Shown: positions 29,349-38,609, counted from the stretch's first letter. The stretch is DNA of 64,000 nucleotides from Alphaproteobacteria bacterium (GCA_947481575.1 CANKGV010000009.1:1-64000); one strand, 5' to 3'. The notes: generated by a model not told the origin, from the sequence alone. A program made the numbers and translations.

Positions 29349-29744
29349 CTAACGACAGGGATAGGCGTCGTTGAGCGCGGCCATCACGGCGTCCTGTTCG
29401 TTGCGCTTTAGGTCCGCCGGGTTGCGCTGGGCCCACGTTAGGAACGCGCTGCGCAAATCGGCCAACGTGGCGCGCGCCGGTACGCATGCCGCCGTACCAG
29501 GAAGCTTCAGGGCTGCTGCGGCCTTGGCGAACTCTAGATATTGGCTGAGCGTCTGGCCGCACCGGACCGCTGGTTCATCGCCGCGCGCGGAACAGGTTTC
29601 GAGCAGCGAAAGTCCGGTCGGTGCCCCTGCGGCGGGCGTAATCACGGAGCCCACCGCTAGCACCACGACGAGGGCGCCGCGTGCGGCGGCGCGCAGGGCG
29701 CGCGCCCTGTAATGTTGCCGATGGTGTGCCGCCGCTCTGCGCAT
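29349..29744 (-). CDS. Secreted Rap1a/Tai-like protein (paralogue 1)
   Basis: 131 residues. A signal-like hydrophobic segment (GALVVVLAVGSVITPAAG) then a small domain with four Cys: CSARG...RCGQTLSQYLEF...AACVPARATLADLRSAFLTWAQRNP...AAL-x-x-AYPC. The pattern C-x-P-...-L-R-x-x-F/L-x-W-...-N-P-...-A-L-x-x-A-Y/F-P-C matches the Rap1a/Tai family, first known as periplasmic immunity proteins to type VI amidase effectors. Many family members are not linked to type VI systems, so the role is open. A paralogue lies 96 bp upstream on the same strand. Confidence 0.7.
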   Translation of the reverse strand: MRRAAAHHRQHYRARALRAAARGALVVVLAVGSVITPAAGAPTGLSLLETCSARGDEPAVRCGQTLSQYLEFAKAAAALKLPGTAACVPARATLADLRSAFLTWAQRNPADLKRNEQDAVMAALNDAYPCR

Positions 29745-29839
29745 GCGAGCACAGTAGTGTGTACAGATTACGGGACCCAGTCCTCGCGGCAGCGGCGGAC
29801 CGAAACGTTAGTCCGTCACAATCGTGCCGGTGTTGGGTG

Positions 29840-30202
29840 CTAGCGGCAGGGGTAGGTTTTGCTGAAGCCTGCCATCAGCGCGTCCTGGTCGTTGCGCTTC
29901 AGCTCCGGCGGATTGCGCGCTGCCCAATCGAGGAACGCGGTGCGGAGTTCGCTAACCGTGGTGCGAGCCGGTATGCAGGCGGCCGCGCCGGGCAACCCCA
30001 AGGCCGAAAGCGCGTTCAGCATTTCGAGCGTTTGCGCGATGGTGGTGTTGCAGCGCGCCGCGGGTTCAGCTCCCTGGCCTTGGCAGTCCTGCTGCAGCGC
30101 GACCCCCGACCCTTGGGGCCGGGCGTGGGACGCGCTGACCGACACTGTGGCGGCTACCAAGATGGCGAACGATATGGCGACTGGGTTTTGCATACCCACC
30201 AT
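29840..30202 (-). CDS. Secreted Rap1a/Tai-like protein (paralogue 2)
   Basis: About 120 residues from ATG 30202 (ATG 30193 and a TTG at 30220 are alternatives). A signal peptide (ISFAILVAATVSVSASHA) precedes the same four-Cys domain as its neighbour: AACIPARTTVSELRTAFLDWAARNPPELKRNDQDALMAGFS, ending TYPCR. The two proteins share the layout and the segment N-P-x-(D/E)-L-K-R-N-(E/D)-Q-D-A, so they come from a tandem duplication. No effector or type VI gene is in view. Confidence 0.7.
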   Translation of the reverse strand: MVGMQNPVAISFAILVAATVSVSASHARPQGSGVALQQDCQGQGAEPAARCNTTIAQTLEMLNALSALGLPGAAACIPARTTVSELRTAFLDWAARNPPELKRNDQDALMAGFSKTYPCR

Positions 30203-30304
30203 ATACGTTTGCGAAAGCAATTCGGCTCAGCGCTGTGACAGGGTGTCACAGCGAGGGGTGGGCTCCGAATTCAGCTCCGGCAACCGCCACCCGGCGCACC
30301 GGGC

Positions 30305-32362
30305 CTACTTACCTTCGAGGGCGCCTTTCAGCGGTCCCAGCCACTTGTCGTAGTTCTTGGCCCACCCGACGCGGGTCGCGTCGACGGGCTGGCGCAGGCG
30401 CCACACGGTGGTGGAGGTGATCGCCGTGGGAACGGTCTGCATGTTAAGGCAAGCGGGATCCCAGGGGAGGCCGGTGTAGGCGACGGCCTTGGCGGCATTG
30501 CCCGGGAAGTCCTGCACCAGGTCCTCGTAATTCACCTCGAACATGGGCACGAGGCCGCGCCAATGCGCCATCATCCGCTCGTATTCGCGCCAACGGTTGC
30601 CGATCCAGCGCAGGCCCACCGCATAGCTGCGATTGGCGCCGACGTCGTTGAACATCGCCGACAGGCATGCGTCCATCGGGTCACGGTGGACATGCAGGAT
30701 TGCGGCCCGCGGGAACAGCAGGTGCATGAAGCCAAGCAGCATGTGGTGCGCCCCCTTGTCCGAGACGCGTTCGGCCTTGGGCGCCAGCGCCTGGCGCCGC
30801 GCCACCAGCTCCGCCGCCAGCCGGTGCACGGCGGCGGGGTCGGCGTCGCCGACCCAGACCGGGAAGGGGCGGGTGTCTTGGGTGAGCGCTGGCAGCCGGT
30901 GGACGATCTGGCTCAGGTCGTCGAGTTCCCCGGCGCCAAAGCCCTTGGGATGGGCCCCGATGACGCGGTCGACTAGCGCCGCGCCGGAGCGCGGCATGCC
31001 GGTGACGAATACCGGCAGCGGTGAGTCCGAGCCCAGGGCAGCATGTTCCTGGAGGAACTTGGCCGTGAACATCTGGATGGTGCGATCCGCCGCTTCGCGG
31101 TGTTCCGCCGCATCGTTCAGCACCTCGCTGGCGCGCAGGTCGCCGGCGGCGCTGGCGCGCACAAACGCGTTGGCGTAGTCGCCGCGGCTGTCCAGCAGCC
31201 GCGCCAGGGCGCGCATCAGGCGTACGCGGTCGCGGGTCGGCGTCTTCTTGTCGTCGGCCAGCGTCTTCATCCGCTGCTCGATCTCGGGCTTGAGCGGGCG
31301 GCTAGCGATCCCGGACAGCGCCACCATCGCCGCCACGTGCGCCGGATTGCGGGCGAGCACGCGCTCGAGGGTGACGCCGGCCTCGTCGAACCGGCCCATG
31401 CGTAGTTGCACGATGCCGATGTGCGCGGCGAGTTCCGCCTTGGGGTCGACCGGCACCTTCAAGAGAGCGATCGCTTCGTCGGCCTTGCCGGCCATCACGA
31501 GGGCCTCGGCGAGGCCTTGCACCATGCGCGGATCGTTCTTGGTGGCGGCCGCCGCTGCGCGCAGTTGCACTACCGCTTCGTCGAGGCGCCGCTGGCCCTT
31601 AAGCAGTTGCCCGAGATTGAACAGGGCGAGCGGGAAATCGGGACGCGCCGCCAGGAACGTGCGGAACAGCGCTTCCGCCTCTTCGGTCTGGCCGAGCGCG
31701 GAGAGCGAAATGGCGAGGCCGAGGGCAGCGTCGCCGGCGTCGGGCTTGAGCGCCAGGGTGCGGCGGAAATGCGGGACCGCGCCGTGGTGATCGGCTTGGC
31801 TCTGCAACGCCATGGCGTAGTTGACCTGGGCGTCGGCATCGTCGGGGCGCAGCACCGCGCCCTTGCGGAAGTGCTTTAGCGATCCTTCGGTATCGCCGCG
31901 CCGGACCAGCAGGCCGGCTAGGGCGGAGCGTGCAGCGGCGTTGTTCGGCGCGATCTTCACGGCGCGTTCAAGAAACTTTTGGGCGTTGGCCAGATCGCCG
32001 GTCTCGATGATGGCGAGGCCGAGGCAGAAATTGGCCTCGTCCGAGGACGGTTTGAGCGACTGGGCGCGCTGGAACGCGTTCAGTGAATCCTGCTTGTGCT
32101 GCATGACGCGGAACGCCAGCCCAAGATTGAGGTAGGCGTCGAAGTTCCGCGTATTCGCGTTGACCGACTGCATGAGCAGCTGCGACGCCATTTCGGCCTG
32201 GCCGGTGCGCAACGCCACGGCACCCAAAAGGAACAGGGCGTCCGAATTGTTGGGCTCCGCATTGAGCACGGCGCGGGCGTCGGTTTCGGTGTCCCGCAGG
32301 CGGCCTTCGTCGAGAGCGGTGCGGGCATGCTTCAGGCGGTCGCTGAAATCGGCGAGGGTCAC
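30305..32362 (-). CDS. TPR-repeat sulfotransferase
   Basis: 685 residues, cytoplasmic. The first 400 or so are about 10 tetratricopeptide repeats (for example AYLNLGLAFRVMQHKQDSLNAF, ALFLLGAVALRTGQAEMA). A sulfotransferase domain follows: the PAPS 5'-phosphosulfate loop is VFVTGMPRSGAALVDRVIGAHP near residue 462, with the usual Thr of S-G-T replaced by Ala. The 3'-phosphate loop is ILHVHRDPMDACLSAMFND, and a FEVNYEDLVQDF segment is also typical. The acceptor is unknown. The GTG start overlaps the ogt stop by 4 bp. Confidence 0.9.
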   Translation of the reverse strand: MTLADFSDRLKHARTALDEGRLRDTETDARAVLNAEPNNSDALFLLGAVALRTGQAEMASQLLMQSVNANTRNFDAYLNLGLAFRVMQHKQDSLNAFQRAQSLKPSSDEANFCLGLAIIETGDLANAQKFLERAVKIAPNNAAARSALAGLLVRRGDTEGSLKHFRKGAVLRPDDADAQVNYAMALQSQADHHGAVPHFRRTLALKPDAGDAALGLAISLSALGQTEEAEALFRTFLAARPDFPLALFNLGQLLKGQRRLDEAVVQLRAAAAATKNDPRMVQGLAEALVMAGKADEAIALLKVPVDPKAELAAHIGIVQLRMGRFDEAGVTLERVLARNPAHVAAMVALSGIASRPLKPEIEQRMKTLADDKKTPTRDRVRLMRALARLLDSRGDYANAFVRASAAGDLRASEVLNDAAEHREAADRTIQMFTAKFLQEHAALGSDSPLPVFVTGMPRSGAALVDRVIGAHPKGFGAGELDDLSQIVHRLPALTQDTRPFPVWVGDADPAAVHRLAAELVARRQALAPKAERVSDKGAHHMLLGFMHLLFPRAAILHVHRDPMDACLSAMFNDVGANRSYAVGLRWIGNRWREYERMMAHWRGLVPMFEVNYEDLVQDFPGNAAKAVAYTGLPWDPACLNMQTVPTAITSTTVWRLRQPVDATRVGWAKNYDKWLGPLKGALEGK

Positions 32363-32856
32363 GGGCGGTTCACTACCTCAAAGAGCGGTGCGCGCGCGGC
32401 GGCAGGCGCGTGTTCCAGATCGAGCAAAGCGCGTTTGGTGTCGAGGCCACCGGCGCCGGAATATCCACCCAGGCTGCCGCCAGTTCCCACCACGCGATGG
32501 CACGGAATAACGATCGCAACCGGATTGGCGCCGCACGCAGTGCCCACGGCCCGCGGCGCGCTGCCCACTTCGGCGGCGATGTCGCCGTAGGTGACCGTGG
32601 CGCCCACCGGAATCTCCGCCAGCGCGGCCCACACCCGGCGCTGGTGATCAGTACCGGATGCACTGACTGTAAAGTCGACCGGGCGGAACCGGCGCGCGAA
32701 GTAGTCGGCCAGCCAGCGGGTGGCGGCCCGCAGAACCGGATCGGTCGGGTTGCCGGCGCGGTGCGCGCGCGACCAGATCAGGCCGGTCAGCGCGGTGCCG
32801 TCGGACTGCAGCAACAGCTGGCCCACCGGTGACGGCATGGTGATTTCATTGATCAT
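32359..32856 (-). CDS. ogt: Methylated-DNA--protein-cysteine S-methyltransferase
   Basis: A suicide repair protein that takes methyl groups from O6-methylguanine. 165 residues. The acceptor Cys is in VIPCHRVVG; the helix-turn-helix with the Arg finger is YGDIAAEVGSAPRAVGTACGANP; and the end GLDTKRALLDLE is conserved. The ATG at 32856 has a GGGAGG site 6 bp upstream; the frame extends to 33069 without support. It heads a two-gene unit with the TPR-sulfotransferase. Ogt versus AdaB subfamily is not resolved. Confidence 0.95.
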   Translation of the reverse strand: MINEITMPSPVGQLLLQSDGTALTGLIWSRAHRAGNPTDPVLRAATRWLADYFARRFRPVDFTVSASGTDHQRRVWAALAEIPVGATVTYGDIAAEVGSAPRAVGTACGANPVAIVIPCHRVVGTGGSLGGYSGAGGLDTKRALLDLEHAPAAARAPLFEVVNRP

Positions 32857-32908
32857 GCGTGCCTCCCTGTCGCCGCGCCGAAAACCTTGGCACCAAGCCC
32901 TCTGTTGT

Positions 32909-34930
32909 CTAAGGGTCCCGCAGGCTCTGTGCAAGTTCGGCGGCGGTGGTAACGGGCAACGAACACGTGGTGCCCTGGCAGACATAGGCCGTGGCCTTGC
33001 CGCCCGCCTGGGTCTTGGCAGTGGCCGGGTGGCCAGGTGGCAGATCGGCGCCCGGTGCCACCACCACAATCACCCGGTCGGGGGTGGGGGCCTGCTGGGC
33101 GGCCGCGATCAGCGCATCGGTGGCGGGGTCGCCGCGGTGGCCGATCACCGCAATCTGACGGGCGGTCGCGAGCAGACCGGCGGCATTGAGCAGGGTCGCC
33201 AAAGCCACCGGGTAGCGGGTGGCTTCGCCGCCGAATGTCGCGAGCACTGCGTCGGCGCGCTGACGATAGCCGTCCTCACCGGTCAGGTAGTACAGCCGCG
33301 TCAGCACTTCCGCGGCGATGCCGTTGCCGGAAGGTTGCGCGTTGTCGTGGGCGTGGCGGGGCCGCACCAGGAGGTGCGGGTCGCCGTCTGTTGCAGCGAT
33401 GAAATAGCCGCCGCCGCTTCCATCCCAGTAGTGGTCGTTCAGCACGGCGATCCACGATTGCGAGCGTTGCAAGTAGTGGTCCGCGCCGGTCGCCTCGAAC
33501 AACGCCAGAGCAGCGCGCGCCATGTGCGCGTAGTCGTCCAGAAACCCGACCCGTACCGCGTCACCGGCGCAGTAAGAATGGCGCAGGCGATCGCCAGCGG
33601 TCTGGTCCGTCACCACCGCAGCAAACGCCCGCTCCGCCGCGGCCAGCCAGCGCGGCTCGCCGAACGTGGCCGCTGCTTGTGCCAGCGCCGCGATGGTCAT
33701 GCCGTTCCAGTCGGCCAGCGCCTTGTCGTCGCGCTCCGGTGCAACGCGCATCTTGCGCGCCGTGAACAGGATGTCGCGGTCTGCGGCCAGCAATGCTTCC
33801 TCGGCGGCGCCGCCCAAGCGGGGCCGCGCGGTGCGGTTGAGAATGGTTGCGCGTTCCCAGTTGCCGCCGGCGGTTACCTGGTACGCCGCTTTGAACGGCG
33901 CCGCGCGTGGGCCGAGCAACTCGTCGATCTCCGCTTCCGACCACACATAGAACGTGCCCTCTTCGCCGCCAGAATCGGCATCGAACGACGAAGCAAACGC
34001 GCCCGATGCGGTGGTCATTTCGCGCAGCAGCCACGCCACCGTCTCGCGCACGCGCGCTTCAAACAGCGCGCTCTTGGTGGTGCGCCACACGGTGGTCAGC
34101 GCGTCGATGAATTGGGCGTTGTCGTAGAGCATCTTCTCGAAGTGGGGCACCAGCCAAACGGCGTCCGTGGCATAGCGGGCATATCCGCCACCCACGTGGT
34201 CATAGATACCGCCCTGGCTCATGCGGTCCAGCGCCAGCGTTACTGCATCCCCGAGCTTGGCATCGCCGGTGGCGAGAAACTGGCGCCACAGCAGTTGCAG
34301 TGCTGAGAGTTGCGGAAACTTCGGCGCGCCGTTGAACCCGCCGTGGACAGGATCGAGGGCGGGCAAGATCGCGCGCGCGGCCCGCGCCGGCAGATCGGCG
34401 GGGATTGCGGCGGCGCCCGAGAGCGGCGCCGACAGCGTGCGCAAGATGCCGGTCATTTCTGCCACGCTCTCGCGCACGCGTGCAGGGTCGTCGCGATAGA
34501 CCCGGGCGATGCCGCTCAGCACCTCGCGGAACGCGGGCTTGCCCCAGCGCGCCTCGGGGGGGAAATACGTGCCGCCCCAAAACGGCGTCGCGTCCGCCGT
34601 GAGGAACATCGTCAGCGGCCAGCCGCCTTGCCCTTCCAGGGCCTGCAGCGCCGATTGGTACACCATGTCCAGATCGGGCCGCTCCTCGCGGTCGACCTTG
34701 ACGCATATGTAGTTGTCGTTCATGAGCCGGGCGGTAGCTTCGTCCTCGAAGCTTTCGTGGGCCATGACGTGACACCAGTGGCACGCGGCGTAGCCGATGC
34801 TCAGCAGAATCGGCTTCTGTTCCGCTGCCGCGCGGGTGAATACGCTAGGCCCCCACACCTGCCAGTCCACGGGGTTGTCCCGGTGCTGGCGCAGGTAGGG
34901 TGAGGACGCAGCGGCAAGGGCATTGACCAT
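32909..34930 (-). CDS. DUF255 thioredoxin-domain / six-hairpin glycosidase-like protein (YyaL family)
   Basis: 673 residues. The N-terminal thioredoxin-fold DUF255 domain starts ASSPYLRQHRDNPVDWQVW and has the motif YAACHWCHVMAHESFED. The central part (GGWPLTMFLTADATPFWGGTYFPPE) is highly conserved. The C-terminal half is an (alpha/alpha)6-like domain with YDHVGGGYARYATDAVWLVPHFEKMLYDNAQ. The family is widespread but its biochemical activity is not established. The ATG at 34930 shares bases with the ATG of the divergent ferredoxin gene at 34929. Confidence 0.94.
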   Translation of the reverse strand: MVNALAAASSPYLRQHRDNPVDWQVWGPSVFTRAAAEQKPILLSIGYAACHWCHVMAHESFEDEATARLMNDNYICVKVDREERPDLDMVYQSALQALEGQGGWPLTMFLTADATPFWGGTYFPPEARWGKPAFREVLSGIARVYRDDPARVRESVAEMTGILRTLSAPLSGAAAIPADLPARAARAILPALDPVHGGFNGAPKFPQLSALQLLWRQFLATGDAKLGDAVTLALDRMSQGGIYDHVGGGYARYATDAVWLVPHFEKMLYDNAQFIDALTTVWRTTKSALFEARVRETVAWLLREMTTASGAFASSFDADSGGEEGTFYVWSEAEIDELLGPRAAPFKAAYQVTAGGNWERATILNRTARPRLGGAAEEALLAADRDILFTARKMRVAPERDDKALADWNGMTIAALAQAAATFGEPRWLAAAERAFAAVVTDQTAGDRLRHSYCAGDAVRVGFLDDYAHMARAALALFEATGADHYLQRSQSWIAVLNDHYWDGSGGGYFIAATDGDPHLLVRPRHAHDNAQPSGNGIAAEVLTRLYYLTGEDGYRQRADAVLATFGGEATRYPVALATLLNAAGLLATARQIAVIGHRGDPATDALIAAAQQAPTPDRVIVVVAPGADLPPGHPATAKTQAGGKATAYVCQGTTCSLPVTTAAELAQSLRDP

Positions 34931-35288
34931 GACGCACCAGAACACCGAGACGGACGCACCCTACTACCGGCAGCATGTATTCGTGTGCACGAATCAGCGC
35001 CCGGCCGACGATCCGCGCGGCTGCTGCCACGCCAAAGGCGCGGTGGCGCTGCGCAACTATATGAAAGACCGCGCCAAGGAGCTGGGGCTCGCCGATACCC
35101 GCATCAACATCGCCGGGTGTTTGGATCGCTGCGAATTCGGCCCCACCGTGGTGATCTACCCTGAAGGCGTTTGGTACACGTGCCGCACCAAAGAAGACGT
35201 CGATGAGATTCTGGCGCGCCACGTGGTTGGCGGCGGACGCGTCGAACGCCTGCTGATGTCCCCCGGCGCTGCCGCAGCGCACAAGTAG
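34929..35288 (+). CDS. Thioredoxin-like [2Fe-2S] ferredoxin
   Basis: 119 residues. A thioredoxin-like ferredoxin: HVFVCTNQRPADDPRGCCHAKGA holds the first cysteines, and INIAGCLDRCEFGPTVVIYPEG holds the second pair (C-x3-C). The cytosolic partner is unknown. Its ATG overlaps the start codon of the divergent DUF255 gene (sequence CATG), so each promoter must lie within the other gene. mnmE follows at once. Confidence 0.93.
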   Translation: MTHQNTETDAPYYRQHVFVCTNQRPADDPRGCCHAKGAVALRNYMKDRAKELGLADTRINIAGCLDRCEFGPTVVIYPEGVWYTCRTKEDVDEILARHVVGGGRVERLLMSPGAAAAHK

Positions 35289-35308
35289 CCTCCCGCCCCC
35301 GCTCCGCC

Positions 35309-36649
35309 ATCACTGACCGCGCCACGATCTTTGCGCCCAGTACCGGCAAGGGCCCCGCCGGGATCGCCGTGATCCGTGTGTCCGGTGGCCATGCGCGCAC
35401 GGCCCTTGCTGCCCTCGCCCACGTGCCGGAACCGCGTCGCGCCGAACTCGCCGCGATCGCCAGCCGCGGCACCATCCTCGACCACGGCCTTGTCCTGTGG
35501 TTTCCGGGACCCGCCAGCGCTACAGGCGAAGACATCGCGGAATTTCACGTGCACGGCGGCCGCGCAGTCGTTGCCGCGGTGCTGGACGCGCTTGCCGCCC
35601 TGCCCGGTTTGCGCCCTGCTGAACCGGGCGAATTTGCCCGCCGCGCATTCCTCGCCGGCAAGCTCGATCTTGCCCAGGCGGAAGCCCTCGCCGACCTGAT
35701 CGCCGCCGACACGGAAGCGCAACGTGCGCAGGCCCAGCGGCAATTGCAGGGCGGCCTGTCGCGCCGCCTGGACGGCTGGCGCGACGAAATCCTGCGCGCC
35801 CTCGCCCATGTCGAGGCCGCCATCGATTTCGCCGACGACGAAGTCCCCGGCGCGGATGTAGTGGCCGACACGGTGGTGCGTGTGAACGCGCTCCTGCCCG
35901 AGTTGCGCGCCAGTCTCGACCGCCGTGGCGAGCGCCTGCGCGATGGCGTTCACGCCGTCATCCTTGGCGCGCCCAACGTCGGCAAATCGAGCCTGCTCAA
36001 TCGCCTCGCCCAGCGCGACGCCGCCATCGTGTCGGCGACCGCCGGCACGACGCGCGATGTGCTTGAAGTGCACCTCGATGTCGGCGGTTACCCGGTGATC
36101 CTCGCCGACACCGCCGGCCTGCGCGCCACGGCCGACGAAGTGGAAAGCGAAGGCGTTCGCCGTGCCCTCACCCGGGCCGCCGCTGCCGATATCAAAATTG
36201 CGATATTCGACGCCGCGGCGTGGCCCGCCCGCGACGCCGCCACCGCTGCCCTGGTCGACGCCACTGCCCTCGTCGTCGTCAATAAGTCCGACATCCTGCC
36301 TAGCGCCCCCCCGTCGGGGGAGGCCCGGGGTGGGGGCAGTTCAGACTCGGTCTATCCGATCTCCGCCCGCACCGGCGCCGGCATGGATGAATTCCTCGCC
36401 GCACTTGGGCTCGCCGTCGCCGCCGTCGCCGGATCTGAGGAACCCGCTCTTACCCGCACGCGCCACGCGGCGGCCGTGCGGGAATGCATCGCGTGTTTGG
36501 AGCGCTTCGTGCGGGACTCTGCCCTCAGTCTCGAATTGCGCGCGGAAGAACTGCGCCTCGCCGCCCGCGCCATCGGCCGCATCACCGGCCGCGTCGATGT
36601 GGAAGACCTGCTCGACGTGATCTTCGCCGAGTTCTGCATCGGCAAGTAG
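35309..36649 (+). CDS. mnmE: tRNA modification GTPase MnmE, with apparent non-canonical (ATC) start
   Basis: With MnmG it adds cmnm5 groups to U34 of tRNAs. About 446 residues. The conserved N-terminus TDRATIFAPSTGKGPAGIAVIRVSG is in frame upstream of the first canonical start (GTG 35369), and no ATG, GTG or TTG exists between the in-frame stop at 35204 and that GTG. The codon aligned with the usual Met is ATC at 35309. G-domain motifs are complete: GAPNVGKSS, TAGTTRD, DTAGL, NKSD. The protein ends FCIGK with the catalytic Cys. A GC-palindrome insert follows the NKSD motif. A base error or genuine rare start are both possible. Confidence 0.9.
   Translation: MTDRATIFAPSTGKGPAGIAVIRVSGGHARTALAALAHVPEPRRAELAAIASRGTILDHGLVLWFPGPASATGEDIAEFHVHGGRAVVAAVLDALAALPGLRPAEPGEFARRAFLAGKLDLAQAEALADLIAADTEAQRAQAQRQLQGGLSRRLDGWRDEILRALAHVEAAIDFADDEVPGADVVADTVVRVNALLPELRASLDRRGERLRDGVHAVILGAPNVGKSSLLNRLAQRDAAIVSATAGTTRDVLEVHLDVGGYPVILADTAGLRATADEVESEGVRRALTRAAAADIKIAIFDAAAWPARDAATAALVDATALVVVNKSDILPSAPPSGEARGGGSSDSVYPISARTGAGMDEFLAALGLAVAAVAGSEEPALTRTRHAAAVRECIACLERFVRDSALSLELRAEELRLAARAIGRITGRVDVEDLLDVIFAEFCIGK
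36304..36339. repeat. GC-rich palindromic element inserted in mnmE
   Basis: CCCCC-GTC-GGGGG followed by AGGCCCGGGGTGGGGGCAG. It resembles the short dispersed GC-rich palindromes found in many proteobacterial genomes. It is in frame and encodes about 12 residues (APPSGEARGGGS) between the G4 motif NKSD and the G5 region of MnmE. Confidence 0.5.
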
Positions 36650-36697
36650 CCGCGCACCCTATTCCCACGGATTTCGGAACGGGTTAGGGAATGGGCG

Positions 36698-38608
36698 ATG
36701 AGCCCAATCCGCGCCGTTCCGGTTGCCAACAGCGCCTATGACGTCGTCGTCATCGGCGGCGGCCACGCCGGCTGCGAAGCCGCCGCCGCCTCGGCGCGGG
36801 TTGGCGCGCGCACGCTGCTGCTCACCCACCGCGTCGACACCATCGGCGCCATGTCGTGCAACCCGGCCATGGGTGGCCTGGGCAAGGGTCACCTGATCCG
36901 CGAGATCGACGCCCTGGACGGTGTGATCGGCCGGGCTTCCGACCAAGCCGGCATTCAGTTCCGGATGCTCAATCGCAGCAAGGGCGCGGCCGTGCGCGGC
37001 CCCCGCGCGCAGGCCGACCGGAAGCTGTACCGCCAAGCGATGCAGGCCATCTTGGCCGCGCAACCGAACTTGGACGTTGCCGAAGGCGAGGCGGAAGACA
37101 TTGAAATCGCAGCAGATTCCGGCGTCTCGGCGGTCACGCTGACCTCTGGCACGCAGATCCGCACCGGGGCCGTCGTGCTCACCACCGGCACGTTCCTGCG
37201 CGGGCTCATTCACCTTGGGCCGAAACAGACGCCGGCGGGCCGCGCCGGCGAGGCCCCCAGTCTGGGGCTGTCCAAGACGCTGGAACGCGCTGGGTTTGTG
37301 CTTGGCCGCCTGAAGACCGGCACACCGCCGCGCCTCAACGGCCGCACCATCGACTACCCGAGCCTCGAAGCGCAGCCCGGCGACGATCCGCCAGTGCCGT
37401 TCTCGTTCCTTACCGAGCGCATCACTACACCCCAGGTGCAGTGTCACCTGACTGCAACGACCCCGGCGACCCACGAAATCATTCGGGCCAACCTGCATCG
37501 CTCACCGATGTACTCCGGTCAGATCGCCAGCACCGGCCCGCGCTACTGCCCGTCGGTGGAAGACAAGGTCGCGAAATTCGCCGGGCGCGACAGCCACACG
37601 GTGTTTCTGGAGCCAGAAGGCCTGGACGACGACACCGTCTACCCGAACGGGATATCCACATCCCTGCCCGAGGACGTGCAGGACGCCCTGGTGCGCAGCA
37701 TTCCGGGCCTGGAAGGGGCGGAAATCCTGCGTTACGGCTACGCCATCGAGTACGATTTCGTCGACCCGCGCGAGCTCACGCCGTCGCTCGAAACGCGCCG
37801 TGTTCATGGATTGTTCCTGGCGGGCCAGATCAACGGGACCACGGGCTACGAGGAAGCCGCCGCTCAAGGCGTGATGGCGGGTATCAACGCCGCCCGCCGG
37901 GCCGGCGGCAGTGCGGCGCTCACGCTCGGCCGGGCGGATGCGTACATCGGGGTGCTGATTGACGACCTGATCACCCGCGGTACCACCGAACCGTACCGCA
38001 TGTTTACGTCCCGCGCTGAATACCGCCTCACCCTGCGTGCCGACAACGCCGACCTGCGCTTGACCGAAATCGGCGCGGCCGCCGGCGCTGTGGGCTCGGA
38101 GCGTCTAGTCCAGTTCCGCGCCAAGGCCTCCCGGATCGACGCCGCCCGCATCCTGCTGTCGGGCCTGTCGCTCACGCCTAGCGAGGCGCGGCGCCAGGGC
38201 CTCGACGTAAACCAAGACGGGGTGCGCCGCAGCGCCATGGCCCTGCTGGCTGGTGGCCGGGCCACCCTGGCCCAGCTCGCCGCGATCTGGCCCGAAGTGG
38301 GCGGCATCGCTGCCGACGCCGCCGAGCAGATCGATACCGAGGCGCGCTACTCCAGCTACCTCGACCGCCAAGATGCGGACATCGCCGCGTTCCAGCGCGA
38401 CGAGGACTTGGGCCTGCCCGCCGGCCTCGACTACGGCGCGATCCCGGGCCTGTCCAACGAAGTCCGGGCCAAACTCACCGCCGCCCGACCGGTTAGCCTC
38501 GGCGCGGCGGGGCGCATTCCCGGGATTACCCCGGCGGCGCTTGGGCGGCTGCTCGTCTACGTCAAGAAAGGCCCGGAAACCCGCAGGATTCAGCGGCTCT
38601 CCGCCTAG
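36698..38608 (+). CDS. mnmG: tRNA uridine-5-carboxymethylaminomethyl modification enzyme MnmG (GidA)
   Basis: The FAD-dependent partner of MnmE. 636 residues. FAD-binding [22 protein letters not shown] near residue 16, [24 protein letters not shown] with a catalytic Cys, [22 protein letters not shown], and [20 protein letters not shown]. The C-terminal helical domain needed for MnmE binding is complete ([12 protein letters not shown]...[13 protein letters not shown]). A parS site starts two bases after its stop. Order mnmE-mnmG-rsmG-parA-parB is conserved. Confidence 0.98.
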   Translation: MSPIRAVPVANSAYDVVVIGGGHAGCEAAAASARVGARTLLLTHRVDTIGAMSCNPAMGGLGKGHLIREIDALDGVIGRASDQAGIQFRMLNRSKGAAVRGPRAQADRKLYRQAMQAILAAQPNLDVAEGEAEDIEIAADSGVSAVTLTSGTQIRTGAVVLTTGTFLRGLIHLGPKQTPAGRAGEAPSLGLSKTLERAGFVLGRLKTGTPPRLNGRTIDYPSLEAQPGDDPPVPFSFLTERITTPQVQCHLTATTPATHEIIRANLHRSPMYSGQIASTGPRYCPSVEDKVAKFAGRDSHTVFLEPEGLDDDTVYPNGISTSLPEDVQDALVRSIPGLEGAEILRYGYAIEYDFVDPRELTPSLETRRVHGLFLAGQINGTTGYEEAAAQGVMAGINAARRAGGSAALTLGRADAYIGVLIDDLITRGTTEPYRMFTSRAEYRLTLRADNADLRLTEIGAAAGAVGSERLVQFRAKASRIDAARILLSGLSLTPSEARRQGLDVNQDGVRRSAMALLAGGRATLAQLAAIWPEVGGIAADAAEQIDTEARYSSYLDRQDADIAAFQRDEDLGLPAGLDYGAIPGLSNEVRAKLTAARPVSLGAAGRIPGITPAALGRLLVYVKKGPETRRIQRLSA

Positions 38609-38609
38609 A

